Source: Kineobactrum sediminis (GTDB lineage: Bacteria > Pseudomonadota > Gammaproteobacteria > Pseudomonadales > Halieaceae). From it: 64,000 nucleotides of DNA. Made by a program: the position numbers and the translations under genes. Below, piece by piece: positions 51,646-59,410 of this stretch (positions are counted from its first letter, which is position 1; each line of letters starts with the position of its first letter). The DNA lies in assembly GCF_002868715.1 (NCBI RefSeq), contig NZ_PKLZ01000002.1, positions 310,001-374,000 on the forward strand, read 5' to 3'. The notes under the pieces are model-generated. The model ran no database searches and was not told the DNA's origin. It saw nothing but the letters and a program-made list of their open reading frames with translations.

Positions 51646-52683
51646 ATGAATAACGCCGTTAATCGCCAGTACCGTCTTAAAACCCGTCCCGTGGGACGGA
51701 TTGAAACGACGGACTTTGATTTTGTCACCGAGCCCCTGTCGGAGCTTGAGCCGGGGCAAGCCCGGGTGCGGGTGCTTTACCTCAGCCTGGACCCCACCAA
51801 CCGTATCTGGATGAGCGACATGGACCAGTACATGCCGCCGGTCGAGATCGGCGCGGTGATGCGCGGTGGCGGCATCGGTGTAGTGGTGGATTCAAATTCC
51901 TCCCGCTACGAGCCTGGCAACTACGTGCTCGGGCTTACCGGCTGGCAGGATTACTGTATTGCCGATGAAGGGGAAAATGCAATGACCGTGCTCCCGGCTG
52001 ACCTGCCTATCCCGCTGCCGACGATGATGGGTGCCTGTGGGATGACCGGGGTGACCGCCTATTTTGGCTTGCTGGAACTGGGTCGCCCAAAGCCGGGGGA
52101 GACCGTGCTGGTGTCTGCGGCCGCGGGTGCCGTGGGTTCCGTGGTTGGCCAGATCGCAAAAATCCAGGGTTGCCGGGTAGTGGGAATTGCCGGCGGGCCT
52201 GACAAGTGTCGCTATCTTGTGGATGAACTGGGTTTTGACGAGGCGGTCGACTATAAGCGTGACGACTGGCGCGAGCAGCTTGCCGCTGCGACCCCCGATG
52301 GCATTGATGTCAACTTTGAGAATGTCGGCGGGGAGATCATGGAGGCCGTGATGGCGCGCATGAACCTGTTTGGCCGCATGCCCCTGTGCGGCATGATTTC
52401 GGGCTATAACAGCAGTGAGCCCGCGCGCGCCGATTTTTCACCCATCCTGATGAGGCGTATAGAAGTGCGTGGGTTTATCGTTACTGACTTCATGGAGCGG
52501 TTTGCCGAGGCTACCCAGCAACTGGCGTTGTGGCTGCTCGAGGGCAAACTCAGGCACCAGGAGACGATTATAGAGGGGCTCGAAAATGCCCCCACAGCGG
52601 TTAACCTTTTATTTGATGGGGGCAATATCGGCAAGCTGATCGTGAAAGTTGCCGACGCCCCGGGGGCCGACGCCCCGAGCTAA
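51646..52683 (+). CDS. NADPH-dependent medium-chain reductase (CurA/leukotriene B4 dehydrogenase type)
   Basis: A 345-residue zinc-free MDR reductase. The N-terminal domain includes VRVLYLSLDPTNRIWMSD, and the cofactor region has GMTGVTAYFGLLELGRPKPGETVLVSAAAGAVGSVVGQIAK, with AAAGAVGS as the NADP-binding loop. NVGGEIMEAVM and MPLCGMISGYN follow. Such enzymes reduce the double bond of alpha,beta-unsaturated ketones or aldehydes, for example curcumin or 2-alkenals. GGAG precedes the ATG at 51646, five codons inside the longest frame. The C terminus ends in a short repeat (DAPGADAPS) from a duplicated GCCGACGCCCC unit. Confidence 0.9.
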   Translation: MNNAVNRQYRLKTRPVGRIETTDFDFVTEPLSELEPGQARVRVLYLSLDPTNRIWMSDMDQYMPPVEIGAVMRGGGIGVVVDSNSSRYEPGNYVLGLTGWQDYCIADEGENAMTVLPADLPIPLPTMMGACGMTGVTAYFGLLELGRPKPGETVLVSAAAGAVGSVVGQIAKIQGCRVVGIAGGPDKCRYLVDELGFDEAVDYKRDDWREQLAAATPDGIDVNFENVGGEIMEAVMARMNLFGRMPLCGMISGYNSSEPARADFSPILMRRIEVRGFIVTDFMERFAEATQQLALWLLEGKLRHQETIIEGLENAPTAVNLLFDGGNIGKLIVKVADAPGADAPS

Positions 52684-52693
52684 AGGCGTCGCC

Positions 52694-54070
52694 TTACTCA
52701 CATGAACGCTCGTCAACGGCGGTATTGAGTAGTTTTTCCAGTAGCAGGGGGCGGTCCGTCATGATGGCATCGACCCCCAGTTCAATCATCCGCAGCATGT
52801 CTTCGCACTGGTTGATGGTCCACACCTGCACCGCCAGATTGGCGGCGTGCGAGTCGGCGACAAAATCCTCGGTAACGACCTCGAGGAAAAAACCTTCAGG
52901 CAACTGGCCATCGCCGGTAATCTGGCTGGTGTCCGGGGGTACCTGGAAGGCGATGTGCTCCGGTACCGGTGGAATGACACCGGGGCCCAGGCCCGCGAGC
53001 ACCAGGTTGGTCCCCTGGCCGAGGGGAACCGAGGTATAGACGCAGGGCGCTACCACCTTGAAGGCGTTAAGCGCCTCGTCGACAAATGAGCCAACGATGA
53101 TGTCGGTGCTGCGACCGTAGCGCTGCAGCAGGCTGGCCAGCTGCAGCTCGTAGTCCCCGGCTTCGTCCAGGTCGGGCTTTAATTCCACATTGATCCGTTC
53201 GCCGGCGTAGCGCTGTAGCGCTTCCTCCAGGGTTGGGATACGAAAATCTGCGGCGTCGTAACCCGGCGGTGGCGGCTTGTCACCCGTGGCAATACCACGA
53301 AACAGATAATCCTCCTCGGGCCGGTCCCGGGGAGTCCCCAGCCCGGGTACGAACCAGTAGGCGGCGTCCAGCGCACGCAATTCCGCCAGGGTCAGGTCTA
53401 CTACCTGGCCGCTACCGTTGGTGGTGCGATCAACGTCCAGGTCGTGAAGGATCACCAGCTCATTGTCACGGGTCTGGTAGACATCCATTTCCAGTACATC
53501 GGCACCCGCCGCGGCCACTTCGGAATAGGCATAGAGAGTGTTCTCGGGGAAGTCGATCACCCCACCGCGATGGGCATAATTCAGGGGCGGGGCCCCGAAT
53601 ACCCGCCAGGGATTGGGATCTTTGCGAAAAGGGTCGTCACAGGCGGTGTCATCATTGGCGATGGTACCCACAACCTCCGCCCCGGTTGGTACTGCATTGC
53701 CCGCTATCGAAAATTCAAGGCGCAAAGTCTCCGCCGGTTCCTGTGCCGCATCGCCAAGCACTTCCACAGTTATGGGTACCGACAGTGACCCAGCCGTAAT
53801 CGTGGCTTCACCTGCGGTATCAAGATAGTCTTCACCCGCAGTTGCGGTAGCACTGGATGTGCGATAGCGCACCACAACATCCCGGGGTTGTGGCGCGGTG
53901 AGAGTAGCGTGAAACCGCATCACTGCCATTTCCCCGGGTGCCCCCTCGGGCACGGCGGTCGGGTGAATGTTGAGTGACGAGGACGCAACCGGGGGTTGGT
54001 CTGTGCCGTCCGAGCAGGCGACCAGGCATGCTGCCGTGAGTAGCGCGGTGACTAATGAGGTCGTGTTCAT
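52694..54070 (-). CDS. Calx-beta plus glycerophosphodiester phosphodiesterase lipoprotein
   Basis: A 458-residue secreted lipoprotein. The signal peptide ends with the lipobox LVACSD (about 16-21). A Calx-beta domain (about 30-140), with AEDYL-like GEDYLDTAGEATI and IANDD, is followed by a GDPD domain (about 165-455). The GDPD active site is present: AHRGGVIDFPENT, EMDVYQTRDNELVILHD and a late EVVTEDF/IMTDRPL. The domain hydrolyses glycerophosphodiesters to glycerol-3-phosphate; the Calx-beta domain may bind calcium or surfaces. The ATG at 54070 has AGGAG six bases upstream. The frame extends upstream by 79 codons without support. Confidence 0.9.
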   Translation of the reverse strand: MNTTSLVTALLTAACLVACSDGTDQPPVASSSLNIHPTAVPEGAPGEMAVMRFHATLTAPQPRDVVVRYRTSSATATAGEDYLDTAGEATITAGSLSVPITVEVLGDAAQEPAETLRLEFSIAGNAVPTGAEVVGTIANDDTACDDPFRKDPNPWRVFGAPPLNYAHRGGVIDFPENTLYAYSEVAAAGADVLEMDVYQTRDNELVILHDLDVDRTTNGSGQVVDLTLAELRALDAAYWFVPGLGTPRDRPEEDYLFRGIATGDKPPPPGYDAADFRIPTLEEALQRYAGERINVELKPDLDEAGDYELQLASLLQRYGRSTDIIVGSFVDEALNAFKVVAPCVYTSVPLGQGTNLVLAGLGPGVIPPVPEHIAFQVPPDTSQITGDGQLPEGFFLEVVTEDFVADSHAANLAVQVWTINQCEDMLRMIELGVDAIMTDRPLLLEKLLNTAVDERSCE

Positions 54071-54242
54071 GATAGCTCCTGCAAGAGGCGGGTTCGATTG
54101 ACTGTCTGCGGCGATCGCCCGATGATAACGGATAAAGGTGTTGAGTTGATAACTGAAAGAGGCGGGGGCAGCGCTGCCATTAACGCATGGCCTGCGATTC
54201 GGTATTTCGCTAGACTGGCCCGCTGTCAGCGTGAGAAGCATT

Positions 54243-55598
54243 ATGTTAGTTACCGTTAATGTTGTTTTGTTCAGTGTAGTAGTCCTGGTGTTGTTTCGGC
54301 TTCGCAAAGCAGGGCTGGCGCTGTCCAGGCAAGTGCTGGCGGGGCTGTTGGCGGGGGTGGCATTTGGCCTTGGCCTGCAGTTTGTCTATGCAGGGCAGGC
54401 CGAAGTCATCAGCGATACCCTGGTCTGGGTGAATGTGATCGGCACCGGCTATGTCAGTTTGCTGCGGATGATTGTCATACCGCTGGTGCTGGTAATGATG
54501 ATCGCCGCCGTCGTCAAAATGCGGGATGTGGCTGCACTGGGTCGCATTGGTGCTGCGGTTATTGGGCTATTAATAGCGACTACAATGATCGCAGCCCTGG
54601 TGGGTATCGGGGTGGCGAATGTCTTCGGCCTCAGCGCGGAAAGCATTACCCAGGGGGCCCGGGAGCTGGCAGGGGCACAGATGTTGACCCAGCGCTATGA
54701 GACCGTAGCCGGACTCGGCATGGCCGACATGCTGGTGCGCTTTATCCCCACCAATATTTTCTATGACCTCACTGAGGCGCGGCCCAGCTCCATCATCGCC
54801 GTGGTCGTGTTCGGGGTGTTGTTTGGCCTGGCGGCCCTGGGTGTGGCAGCCGATAGCCCGGCCCGCGGTGAGCAGATAGAGAGCGCGGTGGAAACCCTGC
54901 GCCTGATCATCATGAAACTGGTACGCATGGTGATGGCGTTAACGCCCTATGGTATTTTCGCGCTTATCACCAGTGTGGTGGCCGGCGCCAATGCCACGGA
55001 CATACTCGAGTTGCTGACCTTTGTCCTCGCCTCCTACCTGGCTATTGCCATCATGTTTGGGGTGCATGCGCTGTTGCTGGTTTTAAATGGGACCAGCCTC
55101 GCCGTTTATTTTCGCGCGGTGTGGCCCGTACTGGCCTTTGCATTCACCTCCCGCAGCTCGGCGGCAACCATTCCCCTTAACGTGGAGACCCAGATCCGGG
55201 ATTTACAGGTGCCAACGCCCATCGCCAACCTGTCGGCAACCCTGGGATCTACCATCGGCCAGAATGGCTGTGCCGGGATCTATCCGGCCATGCTCGCGGT
55301 CATGATTGCTCCGTCGATGGGGGTTGACCCGATGAGCCTGGATTTCATTGCCGGGCTGGTGGCAATTGTCGCCATCAGCTCCTTTGGTGTTGCCGGCGTG
55401 GGCGGCGGGGCCACCTTTGCGGCGCTGATTGTGTTGCCGGCCATGGGGTTCCCGGTGACCGTCGCGGCCGTGTTGATTTCCATAGAGCCGCTGATCGACA
55501 TGGCCCGCACGGCACTCAATGTCAATGGCGCCATGACCACGGGGGTGATTACCAAGCGTTGGCTGGGCAGGGGGCTTGAGAATCAGGCAACGCCGTAG
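54243..55598 (+). CDS. tcyP: L-cystine transporter TcyP (DAACS family)
   Basis: A 451-residue sodium- or proton-coupled symporter of the dicarboxylate/amino acid:cation family. It closely follows the TcyP/YdjN branch: SRSSAATIPLNVETQIRDL, the transport core GSTIGQNGCAGIYPAMLAVM and the late GVAGVGGGATFAALIVLPAMG with DMARTALNVNGAMT. TcyP takes up cystine and related sulphur amino acids. The ATG at 54243 is preferred over a GTG four codons upstream, with GAGAAG before it. Its stop lies 16 bases inside the end of the convergent hypothetical gene. Confidence 0.9.
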   Translation: MLVTVNVVLFSVVVLVLFRLRKAGLALSRQVLAGLLAGVAFGLGLQFVYAGQAEVISDTLVWVNVIGTGYVSLLRMIVIPLVLVMMIAAVVKMRDVAALGRIGAAVIGLLIATTMIAALVGIGVANVFGLSAESITQGARELAGAQMLTQRYETVAGLGMADMLVRFIPTNIFYDLTEARPSSIIAVVVFGVLFGLAALGVAADSPARGEQIESAVETLRLIIMKLVRMVMALTPYGIFALITSVVAGANATDILELLTFVLASYLAIAIMFGVHALLLVLNGTSLAVYFRAVWPVLAFAFTSRSSAATIPLNVETQIRDLQVPTPIANLSATLGSTIGQNGCAGIYPAMLAVMIAPSMGVDPMSLDFIAGLVAIVAISSFGVAGVGGGATFAALIVLPAMGFPVTVAAVLISIEPLIDMARTALNVNGAMTTGVITKRWLGRGLENQATP

Positions 55599-56677
55599 CG
55601 GTCAAACGGCCCGAAAAAGCAGTACTCAAACAGGCCATAGCCCACTTCGCCGGTGTTGAGCTCGTAGCGCGCAGCGTTATCGACCAGGCCCAGCATCCGC
55701 TCTTTATCCTTTTCCATGTCAAGGCTGAAGTGTTCGACGACCTCCTTGCCTTTGTACATGCCGTGTTTCCAGTCGGGCTCCAGCCCGTAGCCGGTACCCA
55801 CCATTACCCACACATGATTCAGTGGCGTGACTTTTACCTCCAGTCCGCCACCGGGAGCGTCCGGGAAACGTAAAATCGAGTGATCTATGAAGGATTGGTA
55901 GGGTCGCGCTACTGTGAGGTGGTGATCATGTTCTGGCCTGCCGAGCCATTCCACTTCCCTGGCAGGGTCTTTCCAGACACGCACCGCCTCTTCGAGGACG
56001 CGCTGGCCATCATTGTGTTCATTGACAATATAGAGAATCGAAAAGTCGTCGAACTGCATGGGTGCATAGTTCCACATGCCTTCCATGATCGGTGTACCTT
56101 CATGGACCCCCGGGGGCTCGAATTCACCCACGGGACGAATGCCCCAGGAACGATCGCGGCTGCCCTTCCAGCGGTCTGGTGTTACCGCGAATGTCTCGCC
56201 GCCGATGCGCAGGTCACCAGTCCAGCAGCCGGTCTGGGCAAAGCGCATGCTGTCAAATAATACCCGACCGTGTTTGCGGATATAGTGCCGTGGTTCCTGG
56301 TGGGCGGGGATTGCGCCCTCCCAGGTTACATCCATGGCGATGGGGCGCTCCGGACTTTCCTCAACGATAAACCGGACCTTCTCGAGACCCTTGACCACCT
56401 CGATACGAATCGGGCCTACAGAGGTGTCCATCCGGTCGCCACCGAGCTCCCTTGAACCACGAACAACATGATGCGCATCGCCACGGCGCACCACGACAAA
56501 GGCATCCTGCACGTCCAGAGTGGGGTACTGGCCCATCCCCATGACCATAAACAGGTCATCACTGGACGCGTGCAGATTGAAGTAATAGCGATCGTAGAAA
56601 TTGCGATCAGAGGTGCCGACAAAGCGCATCAGGTCGGCGATCTGGTGTACCGGGTAGTCGTCAAGTGGTGACAGCAT
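55583..56677 (-). CDS. Uncharacterised protein, possibly CrtC/lipocalin-like beta-barrel fold
   Basis: A 364-residue cytoplasmic protein with no signal or membrane segment. Conserved-looking blocks are FYDRYYFNLHASSDDLFMVMGMG, GRVLFDSMRFAQTGCWTGDLRIGGE, GSRDRSWGIRPVG and FDDFSILYIVNEHNDGQ. The SRDRSWG and W-rich blocks recall the paired beta-barrels of CrtC/AttH-type hydratases or tocopherol-cyclase relatives, but this is a weak impression. Homologues of this general style are common in actinobacteria and marine proteobacteria that degrade steroids or aromatics. It is divergent from a cupin-P450 operon with a palindromic site between them, suggesting shared control. The gene overlaps tcyP by 16 bases at the 3' end. 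Confidence 0.8.
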   Translation of the reverse strand: MLSPLDDYPVHQIADLMRFVGTSDRNFYDRYYFNLHASSDDLFMVMGMGQYPTLDVQDAFVVVRRGDAHHVVRGSRELGGDRMDTSVGPIRIEVVKGLEKVRFIVEESPERPIAMDVTWEGAIPAHQEPRHYIRKHGRVLFDSMRFAQTGCWTGDLRIGGETFAVTPDRWKGSRDRSWGIRPVGEFEPPGVHEGTPIMEGMWNYAPMQFDDFSILYIVNEHNDGQRVLEEAVRVWKDPAREVEWLGRPEHDHHLTVARPYQSFIDHSILRFPDAPGGGLEVKVTPLNHVWVMVGTGYGLEPDWKHGMYKGKEVVEHFSLDMEKDKERMLGLVDNAARYELNTGEVGYGLFEYCFFGPFDRYGVA

Positions 56678-56808
56678 AGTGATTATTATCCTTTGGGTTG
56701 CTGTTCCCGGCTCGCGAGGGGGTACGGTTGCGAAAATGACCCCAACCCGAGCCTGCCAGGGTTCATGAAGCCATTAATTCGGCACGACTGACAGTACTAC
56801 TTGTGGCC

Positions 56809-56823
56809 CATAGTTCAACTATG
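56809..56823. promoter_or_regulatory. Palindromic operator candidate between the CrtC-like gene and the cupin-P450 operon
   Basis: CATAGTT, one C, then AACTATG form a perfect 15-base palindrome with seven-base arms, midway in a 235-base divergent spacer. Such a compact symmetric site fits a dimeric repressor such as TetR or MarR. No regulator gene is adjacent. Confidence 0.4.
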
Positions 56824-56912
56824 TAAAGCATCTGCCGTTAACTGCGTGGGCTTTCCCTGTGATCAATAGTGTGTCTGTATTCTGTAGAGACCAAAGAGAG
56901 GGGGTAGGGATT

Positions 56913-57359
56913 ATGGACACAGCGCTTGCGGTTCACATCGGCGAGGATGAATTACCATTCGTTGACATCGGTGACGGCAGCCAGTTAAAGGTACTGCAGG
57001 TCAAACACGGAGAGGGGATCTGGGTGATTGAAAATATCTTCCAGGCTGGTTACGAAGTGGAAACCCATCGCCATACCGGCCCCGTATATGGTTTTACCAC
57101 CTCGGGTGCCTGGAAATATAAAGAGTACGATTACATTAATCGCGCCGGTTCGTTTCTGTATGAGCCCGCGGGGTCGGTGCACACCTTGCAGTGCATTGAA
57201 GACAATACCCGGGTCTGGTTTCATATGACCGGCTCCAATATCAACCTGGACGCCCAGGGTAATATGACCTCGGTTGTCGACGGCACCCTGACCCTTGAAT
57301 ACTATTACGCGGTCTGTGAAAAGTTGGGCCTGCCGCGACCCTCTGTGCTGGTGAGTTGA
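56913..57359 (+). CDS. Cupin-domain protein, 2,4'-dihydroxyacetophenone dioxygenase-like
   Basis: A 148-residue single-cupin protein. The metal-binding residues are in GYEVETHRHTGPVYGFTTSGAWKY (two histidines and the following region) and AGSFLYEPAGSVHTLQCIED (a third histidine). The overall pattern is that of the DAD family, in which an iron centre cleaves a C-C bond in 2,4'-dihydroxyacetophenone. The glutamate position after the HxH looks less conserved, so activity is uncertain. GGGGTAGGG precedes the ATG at 56913. The stop is two bases before the P450 ATG, so the pair is almost certainly cotranscribed. Confidence 0.83.
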   Translation: MDTALAVHIGEDELPFVDIGDGSQLKVLQVKHGEGIWVIENIFQAGYEVETHRHTGPVYGFTTSGAWKYKEYDYINRAGSFLYEPAGSVHTLQCIEDNTRVWFHMTGSNINLDAQGNMTSVVDGTLTLEYYYAVCEKLGLPRPSVLVS

Positions 57360-57361
57360 CC

Positions 57362-58558
57362 ATGCAAATCGATGTGTACAGCCCCGACAGCTACAGCGAT
57401 GGTATTCCGCATGACCAGTTTGCGTGGCTGCGCGAACATGCGCCGGTGTTCTGGCATGCTCATCCCGATGGCGGTGGCTACTGGGTGCTGAGCCGGCACG
57501 CGGATGTGCTCAGGGTGTCCCGTGATTTCAAGACCTTCTCTGCGCAGCGCGGGTTTGTCATGGTCGATGACTTGCCCGAGGATATACTCGGTATGGTGCA
57601 GGGCCAGTTGCTGGGCATGGACCCACCCAACCACGGCCCTATCCGCCGGGCGGTGATCAGCCGCTTCACCACCCGCCGCCTCGCTTTGCTGGAGCCGCAA
57701 ATACGCAACATAGCCCGCCAGATCATGGCCGGGGCAAAGGCAGGGGAAGAGATCAATTTTGTCGATGACCTGGCGGGTGACCTGCCGACCGCGGTGATCT
57801 GCTCGCTGCTCGATATCCCCGAGGCCATGTGGCCGCAGATCCGGCAGTGGTCCGACCTGCAGACCTCCGGCTCCGACCCGGACCTGGGCGGTTCCCCGGA
57901 AGCGGTTACCCAGGCGTCTATTGACATGGGTTCCTACGGATACAGCCTTGCCAGTGAACGCCTGGACGGCGATGGCGACGATCTGGTGTCGCTGTTGATC
58001 AACCAGGAAATGGACGGCCACCGCGTGTCTGAGATGGAATTTGCCTCTCTGTTCGTGCAGCTGGCGGTGGCGGGTAACGAGACCACTCGCGGTTTGATAA
58101 GCTCGGGCATGGACCAGCTGCTGCGCCAGCCTGAGGCGTACCGGGCGCTCGAGCAGAATCCACAGGATTTGCCACTGGCAATAGAGGAAATGTTGCGCTG
58201 GACCTGCCCGCTGCACTACTTTCGGCGCACGGCTACTACCGACACCGTTATCGGCGAGCAGGCAATTCGTGAGGGCGACCGGGTAGTGATGCTTTACAGT
58301 TCAGCCAACTTCGATGAAACGGTGTTTGCCGAGCCCATGCGCTTTGATATCGGCCGGGATCCCAACCCGCACATGGCCTTCGGCCACGGCATTCATCTTT
58401 GTCTCGGCGCCAATCTTGCGCGCCTGGAGGCGAGGATATTCTTCGAGGAGTTCTTTCGCGCCTTTGCCGGCATTGAGCGTACCGGTGAGCCGGTTTACAT
58501 CCGCTCCAACAGTATCCATGGTTTCAAGCAGATGCCGGTGAGGTTGCGGCCACGCTAA
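57362..58558 (+). CDS. Cytochrome P450
   Basis: A 398-residue soluble bacterial P450. The haem cysteine is at about 347 in FGHGIHLCLGANLARLE. The I helix AVAGNETTRG carries the oxygen-activating acid-threonine pair, and the K-helix ExxR appears as EEMLRW. The N-terminal half (HPDGGGYWVLSRHADVLRVSRD) is typical of class I enzymes that need a ferredoxin and its reductase, neither of which is adjacent. I used the ATG at 57362. The partner cupin gene suggests oxidation of an aromatic or hydroxylated substrate, followed or preceded by ring or side-chain cleavage. Confidence 0.93.
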   Translation: MQIDVYSPDSYSDGIPHDQFAWLREHAPVFWHAHPDGGGYWVLSRHADVLRVSRDFKTFSAQRGFVMVDDLPEDILGMVQGQLLGMDPPNHGPIRRAVISRFTTRRLALLEPQIRNIARQIMAGAKAGEEINFVDDLAGDLPTAVICSLLDIPEAMWPQIRQWSDLQTSGSDPDLGGSPEAVTQASIDMGSYGYSLASERLDGDGDDLVSLLINQEMDGHRVSEMEFASLFVQLAVAGNETTRGLISSGMDQLLRQPEAYRALEQNPQDLPLAIEEMLRWTCPLHYFRRTATTDTVIGEQAIREGDRVVMLYSSANFDETVFAEPMRFDIGRDPNPHMAFGHGIHLCLGANLARLEARIFFEEFFRAFAGIERTGEPVYIRSNSIHGFKQMPVRLRPR

Positions 58559-58581
58559 GGTGGCCACGAGCGGCGGCGGAA

Positions 58582-59325
58582 TCAGCCCTTTCTCATGGCC
58601 AGCAGGTCGGCGGTGGAAAGTGTGCCGCCGTACTGTAAAAGTGCCGCTTCTTTATGATCCACCGCCAGGATTGACATGCGGTCCGCCAGTTCATTGCCTT
58701 CAATACCGGCGTGACCCTTTACATGCAGTACCTGGACTGAATCGGCCATCCCCAGGTAGAGCGCGTGGGCGTCCTGGATCAGCGACAGATTCTTGATTTC
58801 GCCGCCTTTGCGGGTCCAGCCCTTGGCCTTCCAGCCGAAGGCCCAGGTGGTGATACAGTCGATGGCGTATTTTGAATCACAGTGGATCGCCACACTCAGC
58901 TCGCTGGCAATCGCTTGCTTTGCAAATTCAAGAGCATGGTGCAGGCCCAGTAATTCAGCGGTGTTATTGGTACCTGCCGGGTTGTAGAGGCCATACCACA
59001 GTTCCGCAAGCGCGCCCTGCCGATAAATGGCGATGCCGGTTCCAGCCTGCCCGGGATTGGGGTCGCAGGCGCCGTCGCAGTAGATGTTTATTTCGGCGGC
59101 AGGCGCTGTGCTGGCAGCCCTGGCCGGCTTGGCTACGGCGGGCTTGCGTGCAGCCGGCTTCGCTGCGGGGCCCCTGGAGTATGCGGTTTCCGCTTCCTCT
59201 CTGGTCATGAATGACTTGTAGCGCGCACCCGCAAAGCCCTTTACCTGGCGCTCGGCTTCCGGCCAGCTGGTGTAGATGCCGGGTATTGCTCCTGCCCATA
59301 TAACGTAATATTTCTGTTTGGCCAT
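58582..59325 (-). CDS. Viroplasmin-type RNase H (N-terminal RNA-binding plus RNase HI domain)
   Basis: A 247-residue nuclease. An N-terminal caulimovirus-viroplasmin/RHBD module (about 1-48, YYVIWAGAIPGIYTSWPEAERQVKGF) binds RNA-DNA hybrids. A lysine-alanine-proline linker (about 50-76) leads to an RNase H domain (about 78-225) with catalytic residues D84 (IYCDGAC), E124 (NTAELLG), D150 (IHCDSKY) and D215 (GNELADR), plus the histidine in VKGHAG. It degrades RNA in RNA-DNA hybrids. The ATG at 59325 has AGGA upstream and sets the family-typical start. It converges on the P450 gene with a 23-base gap. Confidence 0.92.
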   Translation of the reverse strand: MAKQKYYVIWAGAIPGIYTSWPEAERQVKGFAGARYKSFMTREEAETAYSRGPAAKPAARKPAVAKPARAASTAPAAEINIYCDGACDPNPGQAGTGIAIYRQGALAELWYGLYNPAGTNNTAELLGLHHALEFAKQAIASELSVAIHCDSKYAIDCITTWAFGWKAKGWTRKGGEIKNLSLIQDAHALYLGMADSVQVLHVKGHAGIEGNELADRMSILAVDHKEAALLQYGGTLSTADLLAMRKG

Positions 59326-59410
59326 GGTCGTGGTCCTGAATTCGGGGGGTGAACTTGTCATAAACCACCCGTTACCGCAAATACTATCTGGCCCGTTATC
59401 ACGCGCAGCG

